Notes: a model not told the origin generated them from the letters alone. 9,983 bases of DNA from an uncultured Blautia sp. (GCF_934371575.1 NZ_CAKRNY010000079.1:1-9983); one strand, 5' to 3'. Counted from the stretch's first letter, positions 1-6,273 are shown. Translations and numbers: made by a program.

Positions 1-354
1 TATGAGCATCTCGCCACAGAAGAAACATTATATATGGAATGTACAATTGATGATCCAACGATTACAGATGAAGATCACTGTATGTATGATTTGTGTCAGA
101 CGATTTCTCCAGATCAACTGGTATTAAAGAAAAATGAACATATACTGCTTCAGAATTTCCAAGGAGGAAAATATGCGGCGTATCATTTTAAGGGTTTTCC
201 ACAGTTTCTTTTTATGGTATATCAGGAGATATTTTGCAGATGGCTTTCAAGGACTGGGAATCAATTAGATGAAAGACGGCCGATTTTTGATATTTATCGC
301 CTGGTGGGAGAAGATGGATATATGGAAATAGATATCTGCTTTCCATTAAAATAA
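1..354 (+). CDS. C-terminal part of a transcriptional regulator, GyrI-like effector-binding domain (5' end outside window)
   Basis: The reading frame is open from base 1, so only the last 117 residues are present. Features typical of the GyrI-like/AraC effector-binding fold are visible: a 'DDPTITDEDHCMYDLC' stretch, a 'GGKYAAYHFKG' strand-turn, a 'WLSRTGNQLDERRPIFDIY' segment and a terminal strand ending 'DICFPLK'. In this family the domain binds small molecules and usually follows an AraC- or MerR-type DNA-binding domain, which would lie upstream of the window. The stop is a TAA at 352-354. A MerR-type scrap and a terminator follow directly, so this appears to be the last gene of its transcript. 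Domain family is fairly sure; the DNA-binding class and ligand cannot be told. Confidence 0.8.
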   Translation, partial: YEHLATEETLYMECTIDDPTITDEDHCMYDLCQTISPDQLVLKKNEHILLQNFQGGKYAAYHFKGFPQFLFMVYQEIFCRWLSRTGNQLDERRPIFDIYRLVGEDGYMEIDICFPLK

Positions 355-355
355 A

Positions 356-433
356 ATACATAAGCCAGAGCGTTTAGCTAATGGATATAAAGTATATACG
401 GATGAAGATATAAAACGGCTGAAAATTTATAAA
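356..433 (+). pseudogene. Relic of a MerR-family DNA-binding domain
   Basis: From about 362 one frame reads 'KPERLANGYKVYTDEDIKRL' and then 'KIYK'. This matches the second half of a MerR winged-helix domain, whose usual form is 'L-x-P-x-R-x-x-NGYR-x-Y-x-x-x-D-I-x-x-L-x-x-I'. There is no start codon, the first helix-turn-helix is missing, and the match stops where the terminator hairpin begins. It is in a different frame from the preceding effector-domain gene and on the wrong side of it, because a MerR domain would be N-terminal. It is therefore a separate remnant of roughly 25 codons, left by deletion or recombination. The match is short but specific. Confidence 0.65.
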
Positions 434-443
434 CCCTCCACTT

Positions 444-477
444 TGCCACCAATATTTTTATTGGTGGTATTCTTTTT
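444..477 (+). terminator. Rho-independent terminator after the effector-domain gene
   Basis: CCACCAAT (446-453) pairs perfectly with ATTGGTGG (460-467). The stem extends by an A-T pair inward and a G-U plus a T-A pair outward, leaving a four-T loop. It is followed by TTCTTTTT (470-477). It ends transcription coming from the regulator at the left edge. Confidence 0.85.
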
Positions 478-604
478 GATTAAAAAATATGGAGATACAG
501 GAAATCTATAAAATTGACACATTTCTCATAAAAAGAAACCTATTTTGTTTTAATGGATTTTTGTAAAATATCATTACTAGAAAAATGCAAAGGAAAAGAA
601 AAGA

Positions 605-995
605 GTGAGGTACTGTAAATTACAAATTGCCTGTTTTATTATTGTATGGTATGTGATTTTTATTTACATTCAGGACAGAAAGCAATATAAAGATGACAGC
701 AAAGACTATTTTTTTAGATTGCTGGTAAAATCGGGAATCTGGTTATCCAACAGGAAAAAAAGCAGACGAAATACCACTTTGTGCAAGAATTATGGCAATT
801 GCAGATGTATTTGATGCATTATCTTCCAGCAGATGTTATAAAGAGCCAATGCCATTGAAGCAGTGCTTTGAAATTATAAAAAATGATGCAGGACAGGAAT
901 TTGATCCGTTTTTAGTGGAGATATTTTTACAGAATCGTAGGCAGATAGAAAAAATATGTGAAGAAAACAACAGTAAAAAGGAGTATTTTTTATAG
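605..995 (+). pseudogene. Internally deleted HD-GYP-type signalling protein (N-terminal membrane piece plus C-terminal HD-GYP piece)
   Basis: A GTG at 605, preceded by AAAGGAAAAG, opens a frame beginning 'MRYCKLQIACFIIVWYVIFI'. This is a hydrophobic segment followed by 'RKQYKDDSKDYFFRLL', resembling the first helix of the 7TM-like sensor region of the kinase downstream. Around 728-750 the recognisable sequence changes frame. From about 743 the other frame reads 'SGYPTGKKADEIPL', 'MAIADVFDALSSSRCYKE' and 'FDPFLVEIF', ending at a TAG at 993-995. These are the last motifs of HD-GYP domains, which hydrolyse cyclic di-GMP. The catalytic HD pair, the HHE motif and most of the transmembrane region are absent. 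I read this as one gene with a large out-of-frame internal deletion. The HD-GYP assignment of the 3' half is secure; that both halves come from one gene is inference. Confidence 0.72.
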
Positions 996-1063
996 GCGAC
1001 AGTATTCCGGTAAAGGGAGATATGATATAGTGGATAAAAAGATGAGGACAGGAGAGGACACTT

Positions 1064-2365
1064 ATGGTTCGTATGGAAATCGCACTATTTCTGGTGCTTG
1101 GCATGGTTGCCTTTATGTACTTCACTGCGGAAAAGAAACTATCAAAATTACACAAGATATTTTCTGTCTTGCTTATCACAGTGCTGGTACATCTGATTTT
1201 TGATGGAATTACCATTTATACAGTGAATCATCTGGATGCAGTTCCTACACTGGTAAATGATATTTTTCATCGTTGTTTTGTTGGAACAATGGCATTTGTT
1301 TTGTTCCTGTTTTACAAATACATTGCTATTCTGGTGGAAGAAGAGACGGGAAAACCAAGAAAATTAGATTCTATTGCCAGGATATTTCTGGTGTTGTCTG
1401 AAATAGGAGTATTAATTTTACCTATCCATTATACGCAGACGTCACAGGGAAATTATTCTGATGGAAGCTATGCTTATGTTAGTTATATAGGAGTTGCTTT
1501 TTACCTTTTACTATGTTCCGGATTATTGTTTGGAAACTGGAAGAAAATTAATCCAAAGAAAAAATTTGCAATCGGGGTAGCACTGATTTTTGAATTTACT
1601 ATATGTGTCATGCAGGGATTTCATCATACCTGGCTGATCAGTGGAATGGGAATCACACTGATGACACTTTCCTTTTACCTTACGTTGGAAAATCCGGATA
1701 TTATACGGGCAGAGTTAACAGAGCAGAAGATGTCCATGCTTTATCTGAAAAGTCAGGTAAATCCACATTTTCTGTATAACACTCTTGATACAATCCGGAT
1801 TCAGGCAGAATTAAATCAGGATAAAAAAGTAGCAGAACTTTTAATGCATCTGGTAGATTTTTTCCGTATCAGCGTAAAGGTAGATCGTCAGATGGTGACG
1901 CTGGATGATGAGCTGGATTTGCTGGAAGCCTATATGGATCTGATGTGTTATCGTTACCCTGATCTGCAGTATGAATATGATATTGATCCTGATTTTGGAG
2001 GAATGCAGGTCCCCAATTTTATTTTGCAGCCATTGGTAGAAAATAGTCTGCTTCATGGATTGAAAAATAAGGGCTATAGAGGAAAAGTGGTAATTTCTGT
2101 GAAGAAGAATCCGAAAGGCATGGAAATTGCCATTCGGGATAATGGAGGTGGATTTGAGAAAGGTAAAAAAGAACTGATTGATGAAATGTTGAAAAATTAT
2201 GCTAAAAAAGCTCCAAAACTGGAAGGAAACAGCATCGGTCTTTTGAATGTGCAGAAAAGGATTAAATTCCTCTGTGGAAAAGACTATGGCTTATGGTATA
2301 CCGAAAATGAAAATGGAGGAGTAACTGCACATTTGGCATTACCTCTGAAGGAGGCGGGAAAATGA
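1064..2365 (+). CDS. LytS/YesM-type membrane sensor histidine kinase
   Basis: This 433-residue protein has a multi-pass N-terminal region (about residues 5-207, six or seven hydrophobic segments) followed by a cytoplasmic kinase of the His_kinase/HATPase_c type. The phospho-acceptor is His235 in 'QVNPHFLYNTLD'. The N box is 'LQPLVENSLLHGL' (about 321-333), the first glycine box is 'IRDNGGGF' (357-364), and the last is 'GNSIGLLNVQKRI' (388-400). All catalytic motifs look intact and the length is normal. The start is the ATG at 1064, about 11 bases after an AGGAGAG. It should autophosphorylate in response to an unknown signal and pass phosphate to a response regulator. That partner gene overlaps it by ATGA but is gutted, so the kinase may have no functional cognate partner here. 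Family is clear; the signal is unknown. Confidence 0.92.
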   Translation: MVRMEIALFLVLGMVAFMYFTAEKKLSKLHKIFSVLLITVLVHLIFDGITIYTVNHLDAVPTLVNDIFHRCFVGTMAFVLFLFYKYIAILVEEETGKPRKLDSIARIFLVLSEIGVLILPIHYTQTSQGNYSDGSYAYVSYIGVAFYLLLCSGLLFGNWKKINPKKKFAIGVALIFEFTICVMQGFHHTWLISGMGITLMTLSFYLTLENPDIIRAELTEQKMSMLYLKSQVNPHFLYNTLDTIRIQAELNQDKKVAELLMHLVDFFRISVKVDRQMVTLDDELDLLEAYMDLMCYRYPDLQYEYDIDPDFGGMQVPNFILQPLVENSLLHGLKNKGYRGKVVISVKKNPKGMEIAIRDNGGGFEKGKKELIDEMLKNYAKKAPKLEGNSIGLLNVQKRIKFLCGKDYGLWYTENENGGVTAHLALPLKEAGK

Positions 2366-2532
2366 AAAAACTTCAGGTTGTACTGGTAGACGATGAAATG
2401 TTGCTTGCTACTTCTCTTTCAATAGGTGAAATATCAGAAAAGTGTGGATATGCAGATTATCGGGTGTTTACGAAGACGTTTAAGAAAGAAGAAGGAAGTA
2501 CACCCTCTCAATACAGGAGAAATTTTCTGTAG
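2362..2532 (+). pseudogene. Internally deleted response regulator (receiver start fused in frame to AraC-type end), 56 codons
   Basis: The ATG at 2362 overlaps the kinase stop (ATGA), the usual coupling in kinase/regulator pairs. The product begins 'MKKLQVVLVDDEMLL', the first strand and acidic pocket of a CheY-like receiver. After about 18 codons it jumps to 'IGEISEKCGYADYRVFTKTF' and 'TPSQYRRNF', the second helix-turn-helix and tail of an AraC-type DNA-binding domain. YesN-like regulators of this design are usually 250-540 residues, so most of the receiver, including the phosphorylated Asp, and the first DNA-binding helix are gone. The join keeps the frame, so a 56-residue peptide could still be made. 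Annotating it as a deleted yesN-like gene is the best reading; a functional micro-regulator is possible but unsupported. Confidence 0.8.
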
Positions 2533-2594
2533 AAAGAATAGCAGGAATACCGGTAGATCATTCTTTTTAAGGTAGTCGGTTAGTAACTTTTTTC

Positions 2595-2622
2595 TTGACA
2601 TTCTCAAAAATAAGAATATAAT
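2595..2622 (+). promoter_or_regulatory. Near-consensus sigma-A promoter of the ArsR-like regulator gene
   Basis: The -35 box TTGACA (2595-2600) and -10 box TATAAT (2617-2622) are both perfect, with a 16-base spacer. The start codon of the regulator is 35 bases beyond the -10 box. No terminator of note separates it from the decayed kinase operon upstream, but this promoter makes the following cassette independent of it. Confidence 0.88.
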
Positions 2623-2635
2623 ATATAAAGAGAAT
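2600..2635. promoter_or_regulatory. Possible operator: inverted repeat ATTCTC-N24-GAGAAT spanning the promoter
   Basis: ATTCTC at 2600-2605 is the exact inverse of GAGAAT at 2630-2635. Within the same stretch ATTCT (2600-2604) also faces AGAAT (2613-2617) in a tighter imperfect palindrome. Both lie over or beside the -10 box of the regulator's own promoter, which is where an ArsR-type repressor would be expected to bind. In such AT-rich DNA short repeats can arise by chance, so this is a candidate only. Confidence 0.45.
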
Positions 2636-2656
2636 AATGCAAGGAGTGATAAAAAT

Positions 2657-3157
2657 ATGGAAATGGCGGAAATTGTAATGAATCCTGTGCGGCAAAGAAT
2701 CTTTCAGTATTTTTTGCTTCATGAAACAGGCACAGTTAAGGAAGTGAAAAAAGCATTGCCTGATGTTCCCAACGCAAGCTTGTATCGCCATATAAAAATT
2801 CTTACAGATAGTTCTATCCTTATAATTGTGGATGAAAATCGAATTCGTGGTACAGTAGAAAGCGTTTATCAATTAAACAAAGAGGCGTTGGAAAAAGAAG
2901 ATGAAAGTGGAAATGCTGTTCAAATGGCATTGCTTGGAATTGGTGCATCGTTTGCAAAATATTTTTCTGATGGTAATGCTGATCCTAAGAAAGATATGTT
3001 GTTACTTACAAATTGTACATTATTATTGACGGATGAAGAGTTTTCCAGTTTCCTTTCGGAGATAAATGAAATCGCACTTAAGTATATGAAAGTAGAACCG
3101 ACTGCAAACAGTAAAACGCGGCAGATTACGTTTATCTCTGCCCCAACCAATGAGTAG
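2657..3157 (+). CDS. ArsR-like winged-helix transcriptional regulator
   Basis: This 166-residue protein has an N-terminal winged helix. 'MNPVRQRIFQYFLLH' (8-22) is the first helix and 'TVKEVKKALPDVPNASLYRH' (26-45) carries the turn and recognition helix. The wing is roughly 'IVDENRIRGTVESVYQLN' (57-74). The remainder, about 85-165, looks helical and probably serves for dimerisation or ligand sensing. The start ATG follows AAGGAG (2641-2646) by ten bases. It is the first gene after a near-consensus promoter with a possible operator, so autoregulation is likely. Its stop lies nine bases before the KTR gene start, so the two are probably co-transcribed. The helix-turn-helix class is clear. No cysteine pair of the metal-sensing type is present, so the inducer is unknown. 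It probably controls the KTR/CPBP genes downstream (inference). Confidence 0.85.
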   Translation: MEMAEIVMNPVRQRIFQYFLLHETGTVKEVKKALPDVPNASLYRHIKILTDSSILIIVDENRIRGTVESVYQLNKEALEKEDESGNAVQMALLGIGASFAKYFSDGNADPKKDMLLLTNCTLLLTDEEFSSFLSEINEIALKYMKVEPTANSKTRQITFISAPTNE

Positions 3158-3166
3158 GTGATGTTT

Positions 3167-3355
3167 ATGGAGAAACAAGGACAATGGTTGCTATGCCCAT
3201 ATTGTCATGGGAAAACCCGCGTGTGGATTCGTGAAGATACAGTTCTTCATAACTTCCTTCTATTTTGTCCCAAATGTAAGCGGGAGGAATTGATCGACCT
3301 ACAGCAATTTCATATTACACTGTTGAAACAGTCAGACGCTAAGACGCAGAGCTGA
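3167..3355 (+). CDS. Cysteine-rich KTR family protein
   Basis: This is a small 62-residue protein with two CxxC knuckles, 'CPYCHGKTR' near the N-terminus and 'FCPKCKRE' in the middle, separated by 'IREDTVLHNF'. The 'KTR' triplet after the first knuckle defines this family, and the pattern suggests a single zinc ribbon. The molecular role is unknown. From general knowledge, members are common on conjugative and integrative elements of Firmicutes. I choose the ATG at 3167, which an AGGTG (3156-3160) precedes at good spacing, over the in-frame GTG at 3158 or ATG at 3161. It follows the ArsR-like gene and its last codons form the left arm of a terminator hairpin. Confidence 0.85.
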   Translation: MEKQGQWLLCPYCHGKTRVWIREDTVLHNFLLFCPKCKREELIDLQQFHITLLKQSDAKTQS

Positions 3356-3392
3356 ATTTGATGAGCAATCGAGTTCGTTCTGCGCCTTTTTA
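3345..3392 (+). terminator. Strong terminator, possibly an attenuator, between the KTR and CPBP genes
   Basis: CGCAGA (3345-3350) pairs with TCTGCG (3379-3384). Inside it, GAATTTGAT (3354-3362) pairs with ATCGAGTTC (3368-3376) using two G-U pairs, around the loop GAGCA, with only a small bulge between the two stems. CCTTTTTATT follows. The left arm includes the end and the TGA stop of the KTR gene. The U-tract ends only about 16 bases before the CPBP start codon, and no separate promoter for the CPBP gene is evident. Confidence 0.85.
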
Positions 3393-3408
3393 TTAGGAGG
3401 AATTCATT

Positions 3409-4290
3409 ATGAAGAAACTATCAAAATATTTGCTTTGGGCATTTGGCGCAGCTTGGATTCTTCAAATTATTGCCGGTATCCTTTTTCGCAAAGGAAACAG
3501 CATAAGCTATTCCGTGCTGCTGGCGCTGTCCATGTTTGCTCCACTGCTTGCATCTGTTATGTCTGGAGCAGAGATACGAAGAATTGGCTGGAAGCCACAT
3601 ATAAAGGGAAACTTTCGCTGGATTCTCATTGCATGGTTTGTTCCGGCTATTCTGGGAACGGTTGGTGCTGCGCTGTACTTCCTGTTGGTTCCTAATGCGT
3701 TTGATACAACTTTTGCATATGTCCGCACATTATTGGGAAATGAAGGACTATCCCAGTTAGAGAGCAATGGTCTTTCTATTCAGACGTATGCAATCATCAG
3801 TACAGTATCTGCAATTACATACGCTCCATTTGTGAATATGCTGTTTGCAGTTGGAGAAGAAGCAGGCTGGAGAGGAACAATGTACCCGATACTGAAAGAC
3901 CGTTTTGGCATTATAAACGGAAGGTTGCTTGGCGGCGCGATCTGGGGCGTTTGGCATTGGCCAATCATGCTGCTTACCGGGTATGAGTATGGAACGACCT
4001 ATTGGGGCGCTCCGGTGACGGGACCACTTCTGTTCTGCATCATTACGATTACAATGGGGATTCTGTTTGACTTTCTCTATGGGAAAACAAGCTGCATCTG
4101 GGTTCCGGCGCTCTGTCACGGTGCAATCAATGCCTTTGCCGGTGTTCCGACGCTTTTTCTGAATCCGGCTTACGCTGACAAACTTCTTTTGGGGCCGTTG
4201 ATAATCGGAGTGATCAGCGGCTTGCCGCTTATGCTGACTGCTTTCATTCTTTCCATACGGGAAAAGAATACGATCGTGAAAGAGAGGTAA
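3409..4290 (+). CDS. CPBP-family intramembrane metalloprotease
   Basis: This 293-residue protein has about eight hydrophobic segments and the full CPBP (CAAX protease and bacteriocin-processing) signature. The first motif is 'GEEAGWRG' (Glu150, Glu151, Arg155). The second is 'GAIWGVWHWP', with His183. The third is 'CHGAINAF', with His237 and Asn241. These residues form the metal site within the membrane, so the enzyme is probably active. Family members cleave membrane-linked peptides, for example in bacteriocin self-immunity or maturation; the substrate here is unknown. The start follows AGGAGG (3395-3400). It lies just after the terminator of the KTR gene and is followed, four bases after its stop, by the broken hydrolase gene, probably as one transcript. 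Confidence 0.92.
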   Translation: MKKLSKYLLWAFGAAWILQIIAGILFRKGNSISYSVLLALSMFAPLLASVMSGAEIRRIGWKPHIKGNFRWILIAWFVPAILGTVGAALYFLLVPNAFDTTFAYVRTLLGNEGLSQLESNGLSIQTYAIISTVSAITYAPFVNMLFAVGEEAGWRGTMYPILKDRFGIINGRLLGGAIWGVWHWPIMLLTGYEYGTTYWGAPVTGPLLFCIITITMGILFDFLYGKTSCIWVPALCHGAINAFAGVPTLFLNPAYADKLLLGPLIIGVISGLPLMLTAFILSIREKNTIVKER

Positions 4291-4294
4291 CGCG

Positions 4295-5227
4295 ATGTAC
4301 CATCCAAGATTAAAAGGAAAACACTATGATATGGGCCGGCACTATGGAGAGCTGCTTGCAAAATCAGGTGTTGATCTATCTCCTGTAATTATAATACCGG
4401 AGCAACAGACGGCGTTCGGACTTTCCTGTCTTCCTATCTACGAACAATACCTTCCCGGTATCATGCAGGAAGTACGCGGCCTTGCCGATGGTTTGGGGCA
4501 GCGCTATGAGACGGTTGCCTGCTGACTGTTTGCGCTGTACTGCTTTGAAAGTGATCATGGGTGCAGTGTGTTCGCTGTGCACAGCGGTGAGCATACATAT
4601 TTTGGCCGCAATATGGATATGTTCCCGGAATATAAAAAGACGAGCGAGAGTGTGCTCTATATGCCGGAGAATCAGAATATCTTCCTTGCTCACTCCACAG
4701 CTATGATCTGTGTAGAGGATGGGATGAATGAACATGGCTTAGCAGCGGCGTTGACATTCCTGCTGCCAAAGACTGTGAAACCCGGAATCAATGGCGGTTT
4801 TCTGATCCGGCTGATTTTGGAGGAATGCAAAACCGCCGAGGAAGCGGCCAGATTATTACAGAACATCCCGATTTCTTCAGTACATAACATTGTTGTTGCT
4901 GACAGTATGGGAGAAATGTTCGTTGCAGAGTGTACGGCAGAGCAGGTATCTGTTCGTTGGTGTGAAAAATACACTGCAGCCACGAATCATTTCATTACTC
5001 CGGAGATGCAGCGATACAATGCGGAAGATGAAAACTGGTACCAGACCCGTGACCGTCTGGCAACGCTGGAATCTGTGTTGGTGGACGAACATATGACTTT
5101 TGATGATATTGTACAGGGTATATGCAATGAGGCATTGGAAAGGAAGGTTGAATTAAATGAGATATGCAATAATAGGTATGGCTGCTTTTGTGATTTTTAT
5201 GATATTCGTTCTGATTATCTGTTTTAA
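4295..5227 (+). pseudogene. C45/choloylglycine-type Ntn hydrolase, broken by a nonsense codon and a replaced 3' end
   Basis: The frame opens at ATG 4295 ('MYHPRLKGKHYDMGRHYGEL') and is interrupted by TGA at 4523-4525 (codon 77). It then continues in the same frame through 'DHGCSVFAVHSGEHTYFGRN', 'GMNEHGLAAALTFLL', 'GGFLIRLILEECKTAEEA' and 'ATNHFITPEM'. These are the hallmarks of autoprocessing Ntn amidases related to penicillin acyltransferase and bile-salt/penicillin V hydrolases. The predicted nucleophile Cys is codon 90 (4562-4564). Neither the 76-residue front product nor one restarted at GTG 4568 would contain that Cys in a complete protein. After about 5110 the sequence stops resembling the family and runs into the next gene, so the C-terminus is also lost. 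TGA most simply arose from the Trp codon TGG. The intact gene would act on amide-linked substrates that cannot be named from the sequence. Confidence 0.83.
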
Positions 5228-5387
5228 AGATGAAAATAGCAGATCAAATGGATCAAAATATGATGAGAAAACAGGAAAATTCTATCCAGTGCTGAATGGG
5301 GACAAGGATACTGCGAATGTATTGGTGACATTGCCTGATGGTTCAAAAGGGTGGACAGATGGATTGGGAAATGGATATATTAGATAA
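5157..5387 (+). CDS. Small single-pass membrane protein, unknown function
   Basis: This is a 76-residue reading frame starting at ATG 5157, eleven bases after a good AAGGAAGG (5139-5146). Residues 2-23 are strongly hydrophobic ('IGMAAFVIFMIFVLIICF') and form one membrane anchor or uncleaved signal. The rest is a short polar tail with 'YDEKTGKFYPVLNGD' and a glycine-rich end ('GSKGWTDGLGNGYIR'), probably outside the cell. It lies across the 3' end of the broken hydrolase in another frame, which shows that the hydrolase tail is foreign to this DNA. I do not recognise the family. The good ribosome binding site and sensible membrane topology support a real gene. Confidence 0.6.
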   Translation: MRYAIIGMAAFVIFMIFVLIICFKDENSRSNGSKYDEKTGKFYPVLNGDKDTANVLVTLPDGSKGWTDGLGNGYIR

Positions 5388-5601
5388 AACTGATATGGAT
5401 TCTATTTTTGTGATCAGAGATCATATCATTGATACTCAGAAAATGTACATTTTAAAATTAGAAAAATCTATGGTATAGAAAAAGCACCAGTAATAAATAC
5501 GATGGTGGAAATATTAAACGGAAATGAATAAGACAACTCTACTTTACGTAGGTTGTTGCCACACAGATATTGCAATAAAATGTAAATAAGGAGGTGCGAG
5601 A
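5388..5601 (+). other. Gap with gene debris and a hairpin
   Basis: Two short overlapping frames look protein-like but have no usable start signal: 5371-5478 ('MDILDKTDMDSIFVIRDHII') and 5433-5531, ending 'YGIEKAPVINTMVEILNGNE'. The second could be the tail of a lost gene; I do not recognise either. At 5533-5556 ACAAC-T-CTAC pairs with GTAG-GTTGT around a five-base loop. It lacks a T-tract, so it is a weak terminator at best or an RNA structure ahead of the XRE regulator. No convincing promoter is seen. Confidence 0.4.
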
Positions 5602-6273
5602 ATGAACCAGTATATAACAGGAACTGTGATCAAAGAATTGCGAAACAGGTATGACATGACGCAGATGGAATTGGGAGAAAAGCTTGGTGTGAGTGCTAAG
5701 ACTATTTCGAAATGGGAGACTGGCAAAGGATATCCGGATATTACCTTATTGGAACCAATCGCTGAAGTCTTTTCTGTATCTGTAACAGAGCTGATTTCTG
5801 GAAATGCTGTTATGAATTCCAACGTAAGTGCCAATATGCTAAAGTCACATTTTTATATTTGTCCTGTGTGTGGCAATATTATTCATAGTATGGGCGAAGC
5901 AGTTATCCAGTGTCATGGAATACAATTGAGATCAGAAGAAGCAGAGGAAACAGATGAAGATCATAAGATTTTTCTGGAACGAGTGGCAGATGAGTATTAT
6001 GTTCAGATTGAGCATGAAATGTCGAAGCAACATTATATTTCATTTATTGCTGCAGTTTCTACAGACCGACTTCAGATGGTGAAACTGTATCCGCAGGGAA
6101 ATCCAGAAGCAAGATTCCAGATCAGTGATGTGAAAAAAATCTATTTCTACTGTAATCGGAGCGGTCTGTATTCTATTGATCCTGTAAAAGGGGTTGATGA
6201 CAGAGAGACAGGATACGATGATGTAGAGGAAAGAAGAGAATTGGAAAAAGCAGCGAAAATGCTGTTTGGTTAA
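5602..6273 (+). CDS. XRE-family regulator with a C-terminal desulfoferrodoxin-like domain
   Basis: This 223-residue protein has a helix-turn-helix of the Cro/CI type in residues 5-66 ('MTQMELGEKLGVSAKTISKW'). Next comes a small metal-knuckle segment, 'CPVCGNI' (Cys87, Cys90) with 'CHG' (Cys104, His105), like the N-terminal Fe(Cys)4 domain of desulfoferrodoxin but with one Cys replaced by His. Residues 118-192 then resemble the superoxide reductase core: 'DEDHKIF' (His121), 'IEHEMSKQHYISFI' (His138, His144), 'LYPQGNPEARF' and 'YCNRSGLY' (Cys184). The usual last iron ligand, His in 'CNxHGLW', is Ser187. This suggests a metal- or redox-responsive repressor rather than an active enzyme (inference). 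The start follows a perfect AAGGAGGTG (5588-5596). It appears to be transcribed alone. Confidence 0.85.
   Translation: MNQYITGTVIKELRNRYDMTQMELGEKLGVSAKTISKWETGKGYPDITLLEPIAEVFSVSVTELISGNAVMNSNVSANMLKSHFYICPVCGNIIHSMGEAVIQCHGIQLRSEEAEETDEDHKIFLERVADEYYVQIEHEMSKQHYISFIAAVSTDRLQMVKLYPQGNPEARFQISDVKKIYFYCNRSGLYSIDPVKGVDDRETGYDDVEERRELEKAAKMLFG

Noticed and set aside
514..545. TTGACA at 514-519 as the -35 box of a promoter before the HD-GYP remnant
   Set aside because: The only -10-like sequence, TATTTT at 541, is 21 bases away, which is too far for a normal promoter.
958..1203. 81-codon frame overlapping the kinase start
   Set aside because: It runs out of frame through the kinase N-terminus, shows no domain, and the kinase has clear motifs and a ribosome binding site.
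2533..2573. AAAGAAT/ATTCTTTTT hairpin after the response-regulator remnant as a terminator
   Set aside because: The stem is only A-T-rich, with a loop of about 20 bases, so it is too weak to call.
3757..4119. 120-codon minus-strand frame within the CPBP gene
   Set aside because: It is the antisense shadow of a gene with intact catalytic motifs and has no ribosome binding site or domain.
4523..4525. In-frame TGA in the hydrolase read as selenocysteine or Trp by recoding
   Set aside because: Other genes here, such as the kinase and the winged-helix gene, end with TGA, so it is a normal stop. The position is not catalytic, and no typical selenocysteine insertion hairpin was noticed just downstream.
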